64,000 bases of DNA from the NCBI GenBank assembly GCA_024364805.1, contig CM044501.1, positions 102,867,115 through 102,931,114 on the forward strand, read 5' to 3'. This document shows positions 1 through 12,190 of the stretch, one piece after another; the stretch's first letter is position 1, and every line of letters begins with the position of its first letter. The position numbers and the translations under genes are program-made. The stretch is from Euprymna scolopes. Lineage: Eukaryota > Mollusca > Cephalopoda > Sepiida > Sepiolidae. The notes beneath the pieces were generated by a model. It ran no database searches and had not been told where the DNA came from. It worked only from the letters and a program-made list of their open reading frames with translations.

Positions 1-552
1 AAAATGTAATAAAAAAAAAAAAAAAGAAAAAAATTGCCCACTGTTTTCCAGGAACTGAAAACAAGCAAGACGGTCTCTAGTTAGAATGGGGGTGATTTAT
101 TAGAGGATGTGCGAAGAAAATATTAGGGTAGGAAAGTGTGAGTGGAAGGGGAGAAGACCGGTGGGGATGGGTAAATGAAAGATGTATGGGCTGGGTAAAC
201 TCGGGGGTTCTCTAGTACCAAAACACAAAGCAAGAACAGGATTTCATTTGTTCCATCAGCCAAGAGTCTTTTTAAGGACTATGCTATTATACGGGATGGG
301 TTCTGAAGTACCTAGGACTGCCTGTGCCATGTTATACGGAGGGAGTACAAATTCAATCAAACCTGGCTCCTCAACAGATGCATAAACTAGTGTTATATAT
401 TCACCTCTTATTGAAATCCATTTAAGGTAACCTCGTCCAATTGTATCTGATTTACACTTTAAGCAAATGTTAAAAGTAAACAATCGGATCCTGATCTCGA
501 ACAGATGTCCCCTCGTAGATCTTTTTGAGGCAGGTGATCCAAATCGCCATTC
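1..552. other. No gene recognised
   Basis: I see no gene here. A short A-run lies near the start. The stretch at about 40-90 loosely resembles 53455-53505 (both contain gaactgaaaacaagca), so it may be part of an uncharacterised dispersed repeat. The short frames between 180 and 480 have no recognisable motifs. Confidence 0.4.
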
Positions 553-875
553 TTGCTATGGCTAGGATGGCCAGAAAAAAAACATTGTTTTCTCCCCGGA
601 CAGCACCGGATCAATATTGTCTATGATGTATGTGGCATCAAGGAAAAGCAGGCGCTCGGCGTTAATACAAGCCATTACCTCTTTGACATACTCCATGAGT
701 CCCCCAAAGTTGGTTGCAATAGAAAAAGACATGCTCGGCCATTTCAATTTCATAGTCATTGCAGCACAGACACCAGGGAGCAATATCCCTGTCTGCTTTG
801 TGAAGTTTGGCAAAGAGGGGCAATGCGATATCACATCTACCTCTGAACTCTATGTTTAAAAAGAATGTGTCCTCT
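553..875 (-). mobile_element. LINE fragment, zinc-knuckle C-terminal end
   Basis: Read on the minus strand this encodes a cysteine/histidine cluster of the kind found at the end of many LINE ORF2 proteins (zf-RVT type): CLCC, then EHVFFYC about a dozen residues later, preceded by LPLFAKLHKA. The frame shifts after the knuckle and continues as LMEYVKEVMACINAE. No reverse transcriptase core accompanies it, so this is a 5'-truncated, decayed piece. It abuts the plus-strand LINE that starts near 880. The family is uncertain; a Tx1/L1-like or CR1-like clade is possible. Confidence 0.5.
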
Positions 876-879
876 ATAG

Positions 880-2952
880 TATCAGACCTAACGAAATGGT
901 TAATTGTAGGTTTAGACTGATGCATACCCTCCAAAAATTCCAGCAAAAACCTTACAGCCAGCAGTGGTTCTCTCCAGAATGTGCTACTACCATTGTGCAC
1001 AGAAATCACGTTCTCCATTGCTTCCAACATAACAGATATACTGAGACTAAAGCCACTTTCAGGACTGCCAGCAACCACTGTAAAAGAGTAATAAAGAACG
1101 CAAGAGAGTTGTATGCTCAGTCGATTAAGTTCAAAGTATCTGAGCAGTGGCTTGGTTCCCATCAGTTTTGGCAAATAGCGAACAGGGACCTGAACAGAAG
1201 TGTGTCCGAACCATCATCAATGGACCTGAGGTAATCTTGTCAGCATCAGACAAAGCCAAACTCTTTGCCAAGAACTTTGCAGCCAACTCTACCCTATGCA
1301 ACCAAGGCTGTCAACTCCTTGTATTTCCTCCGGTATCAGAAAACATGCTATGCAACATACAAATATCTGTGCGTAATGTTGCCAAGTTAATCAAAAACCT
1401 TGATTCCAGTAAAGCAATTGGCCCTGATGGTATTCCAATTATAGTGCTGAAAAACCTTCAATCAGAACTAGATCCCATACTTTCAAAGCTGTTTAAGCAT
1501 TGTCTTAAGGAGAATTGCTTCCCAACACCCTGGAAAACCTCATCAGTATGCTCCGTATTTAAGAATTCAGGTGATCAGTCATCTTTCTCTCAATACAGAC
1601 CAATAAGTCTCCTGTGCGTTATGAGTAAGTTGAATCTGTGTTAAATAGAGAAGTAGTCAACCACCTCAGCAAAAATAACCTTCTTAGTGACATGCAATAT
1701 GGTTTCCGTTCTGCTAGATCTACAGCAAATGTGCTAATTGTTATATCTCATAGGATTTGATGATGGCTTCCTTTCTAGGGCAATTGCTCTTGACATATCA
1801 AAGGCCTTTGATAGGGTATGGCATAAAGGTATACTTCACAAGATTTCCAACTATGGTATAACTGGAAATGTCTTAATTATTAAATCATTTCTCTCTGATA
1901 GGCTCATAAGAGTAGTGGTTGATGGGCAGAAATCAGAAGCCCACAGTATTAATGCTGGAGCCTCTCAGGGGTGCATTCTGGGCCCAACTCTCTTCCTGAT
2001 CTACATCAATGATCTTCCAAATCACATTCTAAGATAATTTGTAGACATTTATGCTGAGGATACTATCATCTATAGCAACACATCAAAGGCTGTAAATGAC
2101 CAAGTTTTCTCTGATTCTCCCTCCTCTGATCTTGAGCACGTGGTGCAATGGGGAAAGAGGTGGCTGGTTACTTTTAATGCATCTAAAATCAAGCTTCTAT
2201 CTTTACATCATCAATGCTTTGATCCCCATCTGGCATCAATTGAAATAAATTGCTCTTGTCTAGGAGATGTCCTATGTTTTGACAAGCTTCTGGGCTTGAC
2301 CATTACTCCTGATCTAAAATGGAGCGCATACATCACTGGAAAAATGGTGGGTTCCTTCTACTGCTCCAGTAGATATCTCCCTGCTGATGCAGTTCTCTAC
2401 CTGTATAAGAGCCAGGTACGTCCAAGGATGGAGTACTGTTGCCACATCTGGGCAGGAGCTGCTAGAAAGATCTTATCCTGTCTTGACAGAGTTCAAAATA
2501 GCTTCGTAGCCTTGTGGGAGATGCCGTTTTCTCTTCCCTGAACTTCTTTTCCACAGAAAAGGCGTTGCAAGCCTGTTTTTACTTTATCATTATTTTCATG
2601 GCAAGTGCTCGTCTGAGCTCCAATTTATGGTCCCCCCTCACCAAACTTTGGCAAAAACACTCGTCTAGCTGAAACCATTGTCAATAATTCCCCCCCCCTC
2701 TTTATCTGTTCCTAAACCTAAACATAGATTTCATGGACAATGCTTCTTTCTTGGAACTGCACGCCTGTGGAACTCTGTTCAGTTTTCCTGCTTTCCAGCT
2801 ACAATTTGGTCGTCTTCAAGTCCAACATAAACAAATTCTTGTTGAGTAATCCAATTTACCAAATTTCCACTACAAACAATTACTACAATATTATCCCATT
2901 AACCCTTTTCCTTGAGTGGCCTCCAGGCCTTGATAAGTGGTGACTCCTATGT

Positions 2953-2979
<27 letters not shown>
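880..2979 (+). mobile_element. Jockey-like LINE, ORF2 region with poly-A tail (copy 1)
   Basis: A non-LTR retrotransposon whose ORF2 spreads over several frames. In order I see an N-terminal linker (QQWFSPECATTIVHRNH), reverse transcriptase motifs SKAIGPDGIPIIVL near 1410-1450, YRPISLL near 1600, ALDISKAFDRVWH near 1785-1825 and GCILGPTLFLIYIND near 1970-2015, then the catalytic box read as YAED at 2050-2061 where the family has YADD. The C-terminal domain (EYCCHIWAGAA near 2430) follows, and the copy ends in poly-A at 2953-2979. The endonuclease domain is missing, so the copy is 5'-truncated. Several frameshifts and stops make it dead. The same family recurs at 28616, 36861, 39776, 54204 and 59851. 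Confidence 0.85.
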
Positions 2980-2983
<4 letters not shown>

Positions 2984-3215
2984 TAAAATAATTCCATCTT
3001 TTATCTCACTCTCTAGATTTCATGTGGCAAAATTAAAAAATCCGAAACTTAATGATAGTTCGAAAAAAAAAACTATGTTAGCATTTACAAGACTACATAA
3101 AGTTCATTTAGTAAATTTCCATGTTTTGACGACTAAGTGAAGAATCAACTTTATAAGGGTTTAATTTTTTTTTTTTTTTTTTCATAAGCGATATATATAT
3201 ATATATTACCTACAT
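2980..3215. other. AT-rich spacer
   Basis: Low-complexity A/T runs and a short (TA)n tract near 3191-3206. I see no gene. Confidence 0.5.
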
Positions 3216-3293
3216 AAACCCCAAAGTTAAGAAACAATGAGGTTGGCCAGTACTAGATGGGTGACAATTTTGGGAATGCTAGATGCCATATGT
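3216..3293 (+). pseudogene. 5S rRNA-like degenerate sequence (3' half)
   Basis: The segment contains AAAGTTAAG, AGTACTaGATGGGTGAC and GGGAATgctagaTGC, in the order and spacing of the 3' half of animal 5S rRNA (AAGTTAAGCAAC, AGTACTTGGATGGGTGACC, GGGAATACCGGGTGC). The 5' half is not recognisable, and many positions differ, so this is a pseudogene or a 5S-derived SINE head. U2-like sequences lie within the next 900 bp; linked 5S and U snRNA genes are known from some invertebrates. The identification is by eye from remembered 5S sequence. Confidence 0.65.
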
Positions 3294-3545
3294 GTTAGAG
3301 ACAACTCCTGCATGTAGTATCATGCTTGGTCGTCTTGACTCGATCTTGTCATCAGGACCAACTGTTTCTGGACGACAGTGTTGGTAGATGCAAGTCCCTT
3401 ACACTTTAAACTAAGTCAAGCGCAAATCACAGCACCACCAGATAATTGACAAACCAGTGATGTTCCTATTTACTTGTCTCCCCAGGAGGGCAGAATTAGA
3501 CACAAGATTGGTTTTTAATATGGGGAAAATCAGGCTCCCCAAAAT

Positions 3546-3661
3546 GAGCTAAGAACAAAAATTAAAATTGTCTAGAAAGATTTCTCCTTCATTGAACGAG
3601 GAAAGGATAGGTTAAGTGTAGCATCAGAACAGAACACTTTGATCTTAGCCCCAAAACCAGT
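3546..3661 (-). pseudogene. U2 snRNA-like degenerate copy (minus strand)
   Basis: The minus strand reads GGGGCTAAGATCAAAGTGTTCTGTTCT, which resembles the 5' region of U2 snRNA (GGCTAAGATCAAGTGTAGTATCTGTTCTT). Homology with the second copy at 4071-4195 continues beyond the recognisable U2 part (GATGCTRCACTT, TGAAGGAG, GACAATTTT, ATTTTTGT), so both come from the same longer source. It is clearly degenerate. Confidence 0.5.
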
Positions 3662-4070
3662 GATGTTTGTGGTCTTCATCAACAATGGATGACATAGCCT
3701 CCCCCCTTTATCATTTGTGGTCACTCAGGGTATAAAAAAATATTTTAACTACTGTTAAAATATTTTTTTAATGTAACCAAGTAGGCAAATACCCTTTTTT
3801 TAATAATTGAATTAAATTATAATTTTTAATTAATTATAATTTGCCATTTATGTTATTATATTATTATTATATTAGATTATTTTCGCTTTGTATTTTTTCT
3901 TTTACACTAATTTCTCTCAAGCTTTAAATTTTTTAGTAAAAACCTGTAAATAAAATAAACTAAAACTGCTTTGTTTTTTGATATTTTTGTTTTATTCTTT
4001 CAGAATTATTAATTTTATTTTATTCGTTTATTTTAAAAAATTGAATGTATTTTTAATTTCATGATTACAA

Positions 4071-4195
4071 TCTTGGCCTTTTGATCAAGATCAAAGTGTA
4101 GTATCTGTTCTTCAGATGCTGCACTTCCATTTCTTGTTCTCTTTCGGTGAAGGAGCAGTCCTTCACGACTGAGACAATTTTTTATTTTTGTACCT
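4071..4195 (+). pseudogene. U2 snRNA-like degenerate copy (plus strand)
   Basis: The core at 4074-4112 reads GGCCTTTTGATCAAGATCAAAG, then GTGTAGTATCTGTTCTT. This matches the branch-site-pairing 5' region of U2 snRNA except for a few changes (the expected text is GGCCTTTTGGCTAAGATCAAGTGTAGTATCTGTTCTT). Downstream GACAATTTTTTATTTTTG resembles the Sm-site region. It is inverted relative to the copy at 3546-3661. A U2 retropseudogene or a U2-derived SINE are both possible. Confidence 0.6.
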
Positions 4196-4289
4196 TTTCT
4201 CCACGTTAAAAAACGACCCTGGTGTCTAACTCTGTCCCGCATTGTAAATAGGTACAATCATTTTCCCTTTTGTAATCTGTGAGAAACAG

Positions 4290-4340
4290 TTTTATATGGT
4301 TTATCGAACAAGTTATACTTGTTCGATAAACCATATAAAA
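4290..4340. repeat. Perfect 24-bp palindrome, 3-nt loop
   Basis: Arms 4290-4313 and 4317-4340 are perfect reverse complements around the loop TAT (left arm ttttatatggtttatcgaac followed by aagt). The sequence would form a 24-bp cruciform or RNA hairpin. No host exon overlaps it. Confidence 0.9.
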
Positions 4341-5418
4341 TTGGTTTTTCCCCAATTTTTTATTGCATAATTTGTGAAAGACTTTCATTAGAATTTGTAA
4401 TTTTGGAAATGGGGATAGATAACAACTGTAATACAAACAAATGTTTGTAAGCCTTATGGTTTAGCATAGCTGAGGTAATATCATAATGAAAATTGTCAAA
4501 AGAAATTATATTTTTAACAAATGTGCAATTTATCGATTTCTTTTTTTGTATCGATTCTTCAAAGCAGTTCCTATTTAATGGTATATTAGCAATATCAGGC
4601 TCACTAAAAGAAAATTAATTTACTTTTCAAAAATTTAAAGTAGCTTTTTTTGTAAAAATAATGAAAATATATATATTAGATATATAATTTAAAAAAAATT
4701 TTTTTTTTGCTAATTTGAAAGATAATTAACATATTCAATGAATTTCACACTTGAAAACACAAAAGATGAAAAATTAAACATCGATTATGAAAAAAAGTAG
4801 GCAAAAAAAAAATATTTTTAAACATCGATTATGAAAAAAAATACACTGTTATAAAGTTAATTCTTCACTTAATAATTGGTGAAAATTTCGTATTGGTTTT
4901 GAGTTTTGGTAGATTTTTAAAGAGATTCTGTCAAAAAATACTTGCTCTGTTTTGGCTGTGCCTATATACATACAATTAAACTTTGTATTCAAGTTTGTTT
5001 GAATTGAATATTTTTTTAATTTTTTTCCAATGCTAAAATAGGACATTACTGTGATATTCATTTGCAGCATACTCAAATACCTGTAAAAGTCACAGAGAAA
5101 GTAAACCCCCTTTTTTTTTTTTTTTAAGCAGGAATAATCACTGACCACATGAAAGTCGCAAAATTTTTTTCTGTGATGATCACAAAGTATGTGTTCAATT
5201 TAGTAGAATGTTATAATTGAAAACTGATCCCCGACGATAAAAGCCATAAAGATTTTTTTTTTTTTAATCTGAAAGGTAAGTTTGTGATGAGATTAACGTG
5301 AAAAAAAGAAAAAGTGTAAATTGTGGAATGTAGAGGGGGGGGGGTCAATTTTCTAAACGTTCACCAGTCACTTTTTCAAGAGGGTCCTTTTTTAAATTGT
5401 TTTTTTTTTTTTTAAATC

Positions 5419-5454
<36 letters not shown>

Positions 5455-6132
5455 CCTGCTGTAATTTATTTAAAAATTCAAATTATTTCATAAAAATATT
5501 TTAATTCAATAAATGTTATCATAATTTGTTTTGATGTTACCAATACTTTATCTGAAACTCTTTGCATTGTTTTCCCTTTAAATTTTTCAAAAATGAAAAC
5601 AAAAAATATTAATCTTTAAACCAAAAATGCGCAAGTTCCCTTATGTTTTTTGTCATTTCCTCCTTTCAATTAGCCGAGAAGTACATTTTATTGCATTTTC
5701 AAACAGTTGTGTATATTTGTTGGCTTTTTTGTTTCACCTAAAAAGACGCATCAAACTTTCATGATTTTTGGAAAACTGTTCATTAGCCATTGCAAAATCT
5801 AACTCTAATCACATTGTATCATATACATATATAGATAGTATTCATATTGAAATAATAAAAAACACATTTTCAAGCATGACACTGATGCATGAGAAAATGT
5901 TTTGTTTTAGATAAACAAATGAACCATTTAATAATCAACTTTTTTTACTATTCAAACCATACATTACAGACAGTTTAAATATTTCCAAAGTTTCTTTCTA
6001 AGTATCACAAACTTTTCTTTAATGTATAAAAGAATTGAGCAACAACATTAGGGAAATTGATTATGTGGTGAAAGTAATGCAGAAAGTGACTCACACGAGC
6101 GTGTGCGCCTCTCTCTCTATCCTATTGGGTAA
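4341..6132. other. AT-rich intergenic or intronic sequence, no gene
   Basis: I see no gene in these 1.8 kb. A short local duplication containing aaacatcgattatgaaaaaa occurs at about 4777 and 4820. A (TA)n run lies near 5422-5450 and a G-run near 5335-5343. Confidence 0.5.
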
Positions 6133-8950
6133 TGAGGGAAAGAAAGAGAAAGAAAAGATCTTCGTTTGTTGAAGACTCAATAATATACATATGGCATTAA
6201 GTTGCATAGGACAGCAACTGCTATGAAAAGGATGAGTTGGAAGCACAAGGTGGTTTTTAGTTTTTTGACAGTTGAGAGAGACAGAACGGATAGTGAAAAT
6301 TACAGGTGAAGTTAGTTGTGGGAAAGCAGAAGTTTAAACAAATATTTTTCTTTATTTAATTTCCTTTTTCTTTTCTTTTTTTTTTTAATTCAAGCTATTT
6401 TGGAGTTATTAGAATTATGGCGTTGAGTCAATTCGACATTTGGCTAATCCCCAAACTCAGCGGCGCAGCAATGGACACTCCAATAATGGAATGGTTAGAG
6501 GATCTAGAGTTGACTTGTGAGCTGTGCGAAATAAGCAAGGTGGAGCGAGTTCTGCCACTATGATTGAAAGGTATGGATCAGCTGCTTAAGAATAACAATG
6601 AGATTGAGGAAATCAAACATGCCCATGAACACATGCCTTATGCCTATGCTGCAACCAGAATAGAGGAGCCAGACTTCAGTGCCGACTTTAATGAGTAGAA
6701 TAAGGTTTGGATGGCATTGTGGAAGTAGTCAAGCAATCAGTCACCTAATGGACTCACCAACAAGGTACCTGATTATCCGAAGTCTGACCAAATTCAACAT
6801 GAATACTGTTATAAATTGAAAACTTGGTTGAGCAATGGATGGCTACTTCCCTATTCTAAGGAAGGGCTTGGTCTTCCGAATGGTCTGATTCCATTAATTG
6901 ATATTTTTCTAGAGAATAAGTCCAAGGTGCACTTGGTCGTGGACTTTTGTGAACTAAATGAACACGTCAAGCCCTTACTGGGGAGAACTTGAATGCCTAC
7001 TAGACACTATCCTCGAGTGTCTAAGGTCTCTCTGTACAGGGGTTTGTCAGAAAAATCTGGCATGAGGATACTTTTCCATAGAAGTAAACCCTGACCAAAT
7101 ATTCAAACTCACATAGTATTCGCAGCCTAAATAAGATCTCCTCACTACGGCTCCCCCACAGCTTTCCCGAGGAATGGTGCACCTTCTCCAAGTGATATTA
7201 CCTCAAGTAATAGCACGAAGCTGGATACTCCACCAGACTTGATAAATTCTTGTCCTGGAATCCAGTAAGACCATGAGACCAAAATGAAAGATATACTACA
7301 ACATATAAAAATGGTTAATTGGGGAGAGGAAAATTGTTCTCAATTTCTTTGCTAAGTCAGTGTTCATTAGATAAAGAACTTTAATGGAACATTTGAATAT
7401 CTATGTATCTTATATAGAGTTCAAGTGTTAGACCCTGGTCGTGGGCCCCTTGATTTCTGAGAACTTCGACTGAAGTAAAATAAAACAAAAACGTCATGGT
7501 CTCTGAAAGAAATAAACATTATACCGGTTGTGATAGGAGCAACTGGCTTAATAAAAAAGAATCTTCATAAATACTTAGAAGCAATCCCTGGAAGACTAAG
7601 CTGTAATGAAATACAGACAGCAGCCATAAAGGGAACAGCATCTATTCTTAAAAGAGCCCTCGGATATAAATTTAAATCATAACGGAATCAAGTGTTAGCT
7701 TCAGGAAGGAGCCCCTTGATCTCTTCAAACTTACTGAAGTAAAATAAAAAAAATAAAAAAAGACACATGCAGATGTCTGCGCACAAAAGCTAAGAGATTG
7801 GAAGTGGAAAGATTCCAATGTGTTGTTAACCTTTGAAGGGCATATCTACAAGTGCATGTGCATAAATCCTTATGGTTGTACCAGACTGATCTTCAATGGA
7901 AAGAGGTACTGCTTGATGTGCATGAATTTTGGCTCAATGTAGCACCTGCCATTATGCGAGTTATTGTTGAAGCTACACTCTCGAGGAAAAATGATATTAG
8001 GCAGGCAAGATTGATGTACACTGAGGATGTATTTATCAATTAAGATGTGGTTTCTGCAACCAAAGTGAAACGGCATTTGGCCAATTTTGGATTGGCAAGC
8101 AAAGAACCAAAATGTCTGCTGAACGGTGCGAGGATGTTTGGCCTATCAGTTCGGGAACGGGGCAACAGTCTGATATGGGAACAAGGAAATGAGGTTCCCA
8201 GCATGCCCTGTGTTATTACCCGATGAAGTGTATTGGGTACTTCCCAGTGATTAAGTGGCTCAGGGTAGCTGCAACATTCGTTAAAAGAGTAGTGGATGCA
8301 ACAAAAGGTTGGGATGACAATGTGACTGACAGCCCATTAACAACAATGCAAGCTGGTTATGAAAGGAAAGAGATATGCAGCATATAAACCTAGCGCAGCT
8401 CGATGCCATCTTAAAAGTGAACATGGCATTGATGTGGGAAGCAACTATACTGCATCTTTACACTGGCTCTGATGACAGGATGTGGCAAGCATCATCAACC
8501 ACTTAAAACAATCGTGTCTGGGTGAAGACTCCAATTGGATGGTGCACAACCCCTTACACATGCAGTTGCATCACAGGAGTCAAAAGCCCACAGAACGTTC
8601 TTGTCAGTGGGATGCCCTGCCATGTAAGCAATCTGCATCCCGTCATGGGCCTGGATACCACAGAGGGCAACAATGACAGCAAGTCCTCAACCCAGAGTGC
8701 GAGGTTGATTACTATCAACGAGACACACTGCTATGCTTCTGAAGATGTGCCCGCACCAAATAACATTTCTCCAGATGAGTTATCTGAAGAGGAAGTACCT
8801 TTACCTCGAGGGAGCACTAGGCAAAGAAGACTAACTCTGAGGGAAGGAAAGAGAAAGAAAAGATCGTTTATAGAAGCCTCAGTAATATACATATGGCATT
8901 AATTTGCATAGGAGGACAGAAACTGCTATGAAAAGGACAAATTGTGGTCC
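6133..8950 (+). mobile_element. Ty3/gypsy LTR retrotransposon fossil (G1), broken
   Basis: A Ty3/gypsy fossil on the plus strand. The 5' LTR appears to run 6133-6392: it starts TGAGGGAAAG, ends in CA and is followed by the box AGCTATTTTGG. Its first 100 bp or so recur at 8838-8943 as the start of a 3' LTR. Inside I recognise the start of gag (from 6418), reverse transcriptase pieces near 6810-6970 and 7840-8200, an RNase H piece near 8380-8460 (HINLAQLDA) and a pol C-terminal tail near 8600-8880. The element is broken with many breaks, looks old, and carries inserted LINE ends at 7440-7760. It belongs to the same clade as the two gypsy elements at 14-21 kb. Confidence 0.75.
7440..7760 (+). 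mobile_element. Two LINE 3'-end fragments
   Basis: Near 7510-7678 the plus strand encodes IPVVIGATGLIKKNLHKYL and then AAIKGTASILKRAL, which resembles the conserved C-terminal tail of a LINE ORF2 (pattern P-VIGA-G-I-K, GTA-ILR-L). The tail sequence occurs twice: ccccttgatttctgagaac...gaagtaaaataaaac at 7448-7490 and ccccttgatctcttcaaac...gaagtaaaataaaa at 7712-7752. I read this as two adjacent 3' ends of one LINE family inserted inside the gypsy fossil. The clade is uncertain. Confidence 0.55.
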
Positions 8951-9760
8951 AGAGATCAGTAAATAACCAAAAATCTTATAAGAAAAACCATTACAGTTGT
9001 GAAAATGACTCTTGTTATAAATAACGATTGTTATCTGCCTTCACTGAATCATTGTTGATGCTGGAAAAATTATTGTAATTGTAATCAACGTAGCAAGAAG
9101 TACTGCTATTAGTAAAATGATCATCACCAGGTAAACAGTGTATCAAGGGATTGAGCCTTCATTGCTGCTGGATAAATTACGTAAAATACAAGTGGACGTT
9201 TATATAGTTTTTCAAACATACCTTTCACTGATTGGTTGAGCTGTGGCACATTGATGTTCAATTGGTTGAGATGGATGTGCAGCATGGGATAGAATTGCCT
9301 ATTTCTGTCACATACACCTGATCTGTCGAGGCGAACTCTTACAGTTAAGAAAATTGAAACATTTAGGCAAAGTGACATTTCGGCTGGATTTGTTTGGAAG
9401 CTGATGCATTCTGATATGTTTTTTTGGAATTTAGTTTTATCCAACAATGAAGACTTCAGACTTTTGATAGCCCTAGTGTTGTTTTATTGTGCGATTCAGC
9501 TGATTACTTCGAAGGGACTTAGGAAAATAACTGTGAGAGTTATTTTAACTGTGTATGAAGACATACTTGTAGATATTGAAATGTGTTCTGTGTACTTTGT
9601 AATTTTACTATTTTGCTGCAGAGTTCTTGAATAAATTGGGTAGTTAAGTTGAAATGAGAGCTTAGGTTTTCCTCAAAGTATTGAACTGGCAAGAATAAAT
9701 GTATGTACTAAAAACTAGTTTACTTGGTATGCAACTTAAATCTTATTTGACAATATTTTG
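8951..9760. other. No gene recognised
   Basis: Mixed-composition sequence without motifs I recognise. An open frame at 9404-9634 has one hydrophobic stretch but no conserved pattern, so I do not call it a gene. Confidence 0.4.
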
Positions 9761-10444
9761 TACTAGCGGGGGTACCCGGTGTTGCCCGAGTGTTTGTTTC
9801 CGGGACGGGGGGGGGGGGGGGAGTTTTAAAAAATGTTATGGTAGGTAAGTAGGAAGGATCAAACCCGGAGTCATGAGTAAAAGTAGGAAAATAAAGTGTG
9901 AAAAAAAACAAAAAAAAACATCTGCAACGTTAACAGTTCGGCCACCAAGAAAAGTCCATTCCAGTTGTTTAGGAAAAAAAAAAAAAAAAACGACTACGGT
10001 AGGTCGGCGCGAACGTGAAAATATAATGTGAATTGTCCAGCACGCTAATCACTACGCCACAGAGCACTGCAGCTTAGTTTAGTGATTTTAAATCACTTCA
10101 CATGAAAGAACTACGAAGCCAAACCGGTGTTCTCTTCTCAACTGTTCCTTGTGAACGATCCCCAAACGGTGTTAAGTGGTGGCAGGGGGAGGAGGAATTT
10201 ATTAGAGAGAGAATATTTTACCACTTCCATTGATCTTAACCGATTTTGGCCGTGACTTCTCAGCAGAAAAAGTATAGAAATCTAAGATTATCGAGGAATT
10301 TGAGAAATAATAAGCCTATAACACACCTCAGATATTGTTCTGCCGTTTGTGCATATTATATTTGCATGAAATATCTTGATTTTTAATCCTATTAATGTCA
10401 AAATCAGACGGGAAAAAATGAGTTCATTTTATTTATATAGAGAT
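9761..10444. mobile_element. SINE-like element of the TACTAG...CCCGG-GTTGCCCG family
   Basis: It begins tactagcgggggtacccggt then gttgcccgagtgtttg, and ends near ttttatttatatagagata. The head matches the element at 26138-27044 (cccggcgttgcccgggtgtttg), and both end in a T-rich plus TATAGA-type tail. Read on the minus strand it contains tRNA-like pieces: TGGTGGCCGAACTGTTAACG near 9930-9950 with GGTTTGATCC near 9855-9866, and TGGCGTAGTGATTAGCGTGC near 10040-10062. I infer a non-autonomous retroposon mobilised by a LINE with the same tail. Confidence 0.6.
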
Positions 10445-11894
10445 AAAACAACATAATTGTCAATGGAATTAGGTATTCCAAACCAAAATATTGCTTTCAT
10501 TGTTTCTAAGAAATTTTGATGTGACCATACATATATTTTCAGAACATAAATAATGATACCAAATTTATTCGGAAAGCACAATTAGTAATGAATTATGACT
10601 GTTCAAATTGTGTTGGAAATTATAAAATTTGCTGCATTGGGTACATGAGGATGTCCATAACCCATTTGTTCAGAATCCCAAATTTCCAAGTGTATAAGTA
10701 AAAATGAGTTATCACGGGTTAAATTGAAGAGAAATCAGTTTGTGGGTGAAAATATTTGTATGCTAAACTTACTGTTTTATGATACTAATACAGTTAATGG
10801 TTTCTGGCCGTGTCGACAGGAAAAATTTTTTTTAATAGCATTCAATTAAGCTTTTGGTGGTTATTTTGATGAATAAGCCATTGAATTTCCAAAATCAAGC
10901 TGATTAAAATAGTAATCGGTTGTGATAATTTTTGAAAATTGTAATCTAGTTTCTTAAAATTCTCTTGCAGGTTGTTCACTGTGATTACTATGGCAGTCAG
11001 CCATCTGTATATCAACAGTAGTCCTATAATATTTATGTGTAGCTATAGGGCACCAACATTAGTGAAGATACTGAAAACTGCAACTGTATTGTCCTTGTCA
11101 TTTATATAACATATCTACTAAATTTTGAGGTACAATTGATGTATATTTATCAAAGTTATTGTTCATTGTAGTTATAAGTGGATTGTGATCTATGTAAATT
11201 ATAAAATGTCGGCCTTTAGGCACATGGCAGAAATACTTGTGCACTTGTAATTCTCTTCAGAAAACAGACTTTGCTTGTATAGATAACAATTTTGCTGAGA
11301 AATAGGCGATTAGCTTACTGTATATGTATGCATAAATTGAATTTCTGGAAGACGATTTTAAGGTGATTTTTGAGGGGTCGACTTATACGTAGGTAATGTT
11401 TTTGGAAATGTTGTTAAAGAGCGACTTGGTGCTCAATCATAACATAGAAAATGCCATTTTGCTTGTGCACTCTGTATATACCGGTAATTCTAGTAATTAA
11501 TCGCACTCCTTCCAAACCCCATTGCAGTATGTTTGCCAGCATGTAAGCACATGTGCGGTTTTTCAGTGGGAGGTTTAATAATAATTGGAATAGCTCTCAC
11601 AATGCTCACTTTCTAGAAGTGGCTATAGCTCGATATGATGTGATGTGATGATATGATAGGTTGTTTAGTAGGTTTGGAAATGTAGTGTTTACGATATGTT
11701 ATTCTCTCCTAAGTTCAACAAGTTTGAACAATTTCATGACAACTATTTAATGACACCATTTAATGACACTTAACACATGCATTCACATTATTATGGTACG
11801 TTACGGCTCGTGCAATGTATGTGTTTACATCATTATTATTGACTGTTAAAATATCTGTAGTGGAATGACATTACTTAAATCCATACTGTTTGTC
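10445..11894. other. No gene recognised
   Basis: About 1.4 kb of AT-rich unique-looking sequence. I see no exon with convincing splice sites and no known repeat. Confidence 0.4.
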
Positions 11895-12190
11895 AAAGAG
11901 ATTAGCTTTTGCAAGGTGGTGCACTAGTGCTTGATTAATTAAGGTTCCAAAGATTTTTAGCAAAGAGGGGGGGGGGAACTGACAGGGCTATAATTGAGTC
12001 AGTCCTTTCACCATAATTCTTGTACACTGGTACCACAGAGGCCATCATCCAGCTATGGGGAAGCAAGATTCAGCAAGGCATTTATTATAGAGCTTGGAAA
12101 GTATGGGAGCTAGCTCAGCTGAGCAAATTGGTTACCAATTTTACTGTCATTGTCTGAGATGCCATTGAATTTGTATTGATCTATTGGCAG
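11895..12190 (-). mobile_element. Jockey-like LINE fragment, RT start
   Basis: The minus strand carries the opening of a LINE reverse transcriptase: KIFGTLINQALVHHLAKANL then DKQYGF, and before it text equivalent to the VPVYKNYGERTDS region of jockey-like RTs. A poly-G insertion lies near 11968-11977. It resembles 27340-27470, which also runs on the minus strand. A short decayed fragment. Confidence 0.6.

Noticed and set aside
662-1174. 170-residue minus-strand frame
   Set aside because: Its upper half is the antisense of the plus-strand LINE; only the part below about 875 has a LINE zinc-knuckle signature and is reported.
4033-4436. Minus-strand frames of about 75 residues
   Set aside because: They overlap the U2-like relic and the palindrome and have no protein motif.
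9404-9634. 76-residue frame with a hydrophobic stretch, a possible signal-peptide exon
   Set aside because: No splice site in the needed phase and no resemblance to a CULT protein N-terminus.
10037-10080. A functional tRNA gene on the minus strand
   Set aside because: The A-box-like text has no proper B-box or acceptor stem partner; it fits a tRNA-derived piece of the SINE-like element.
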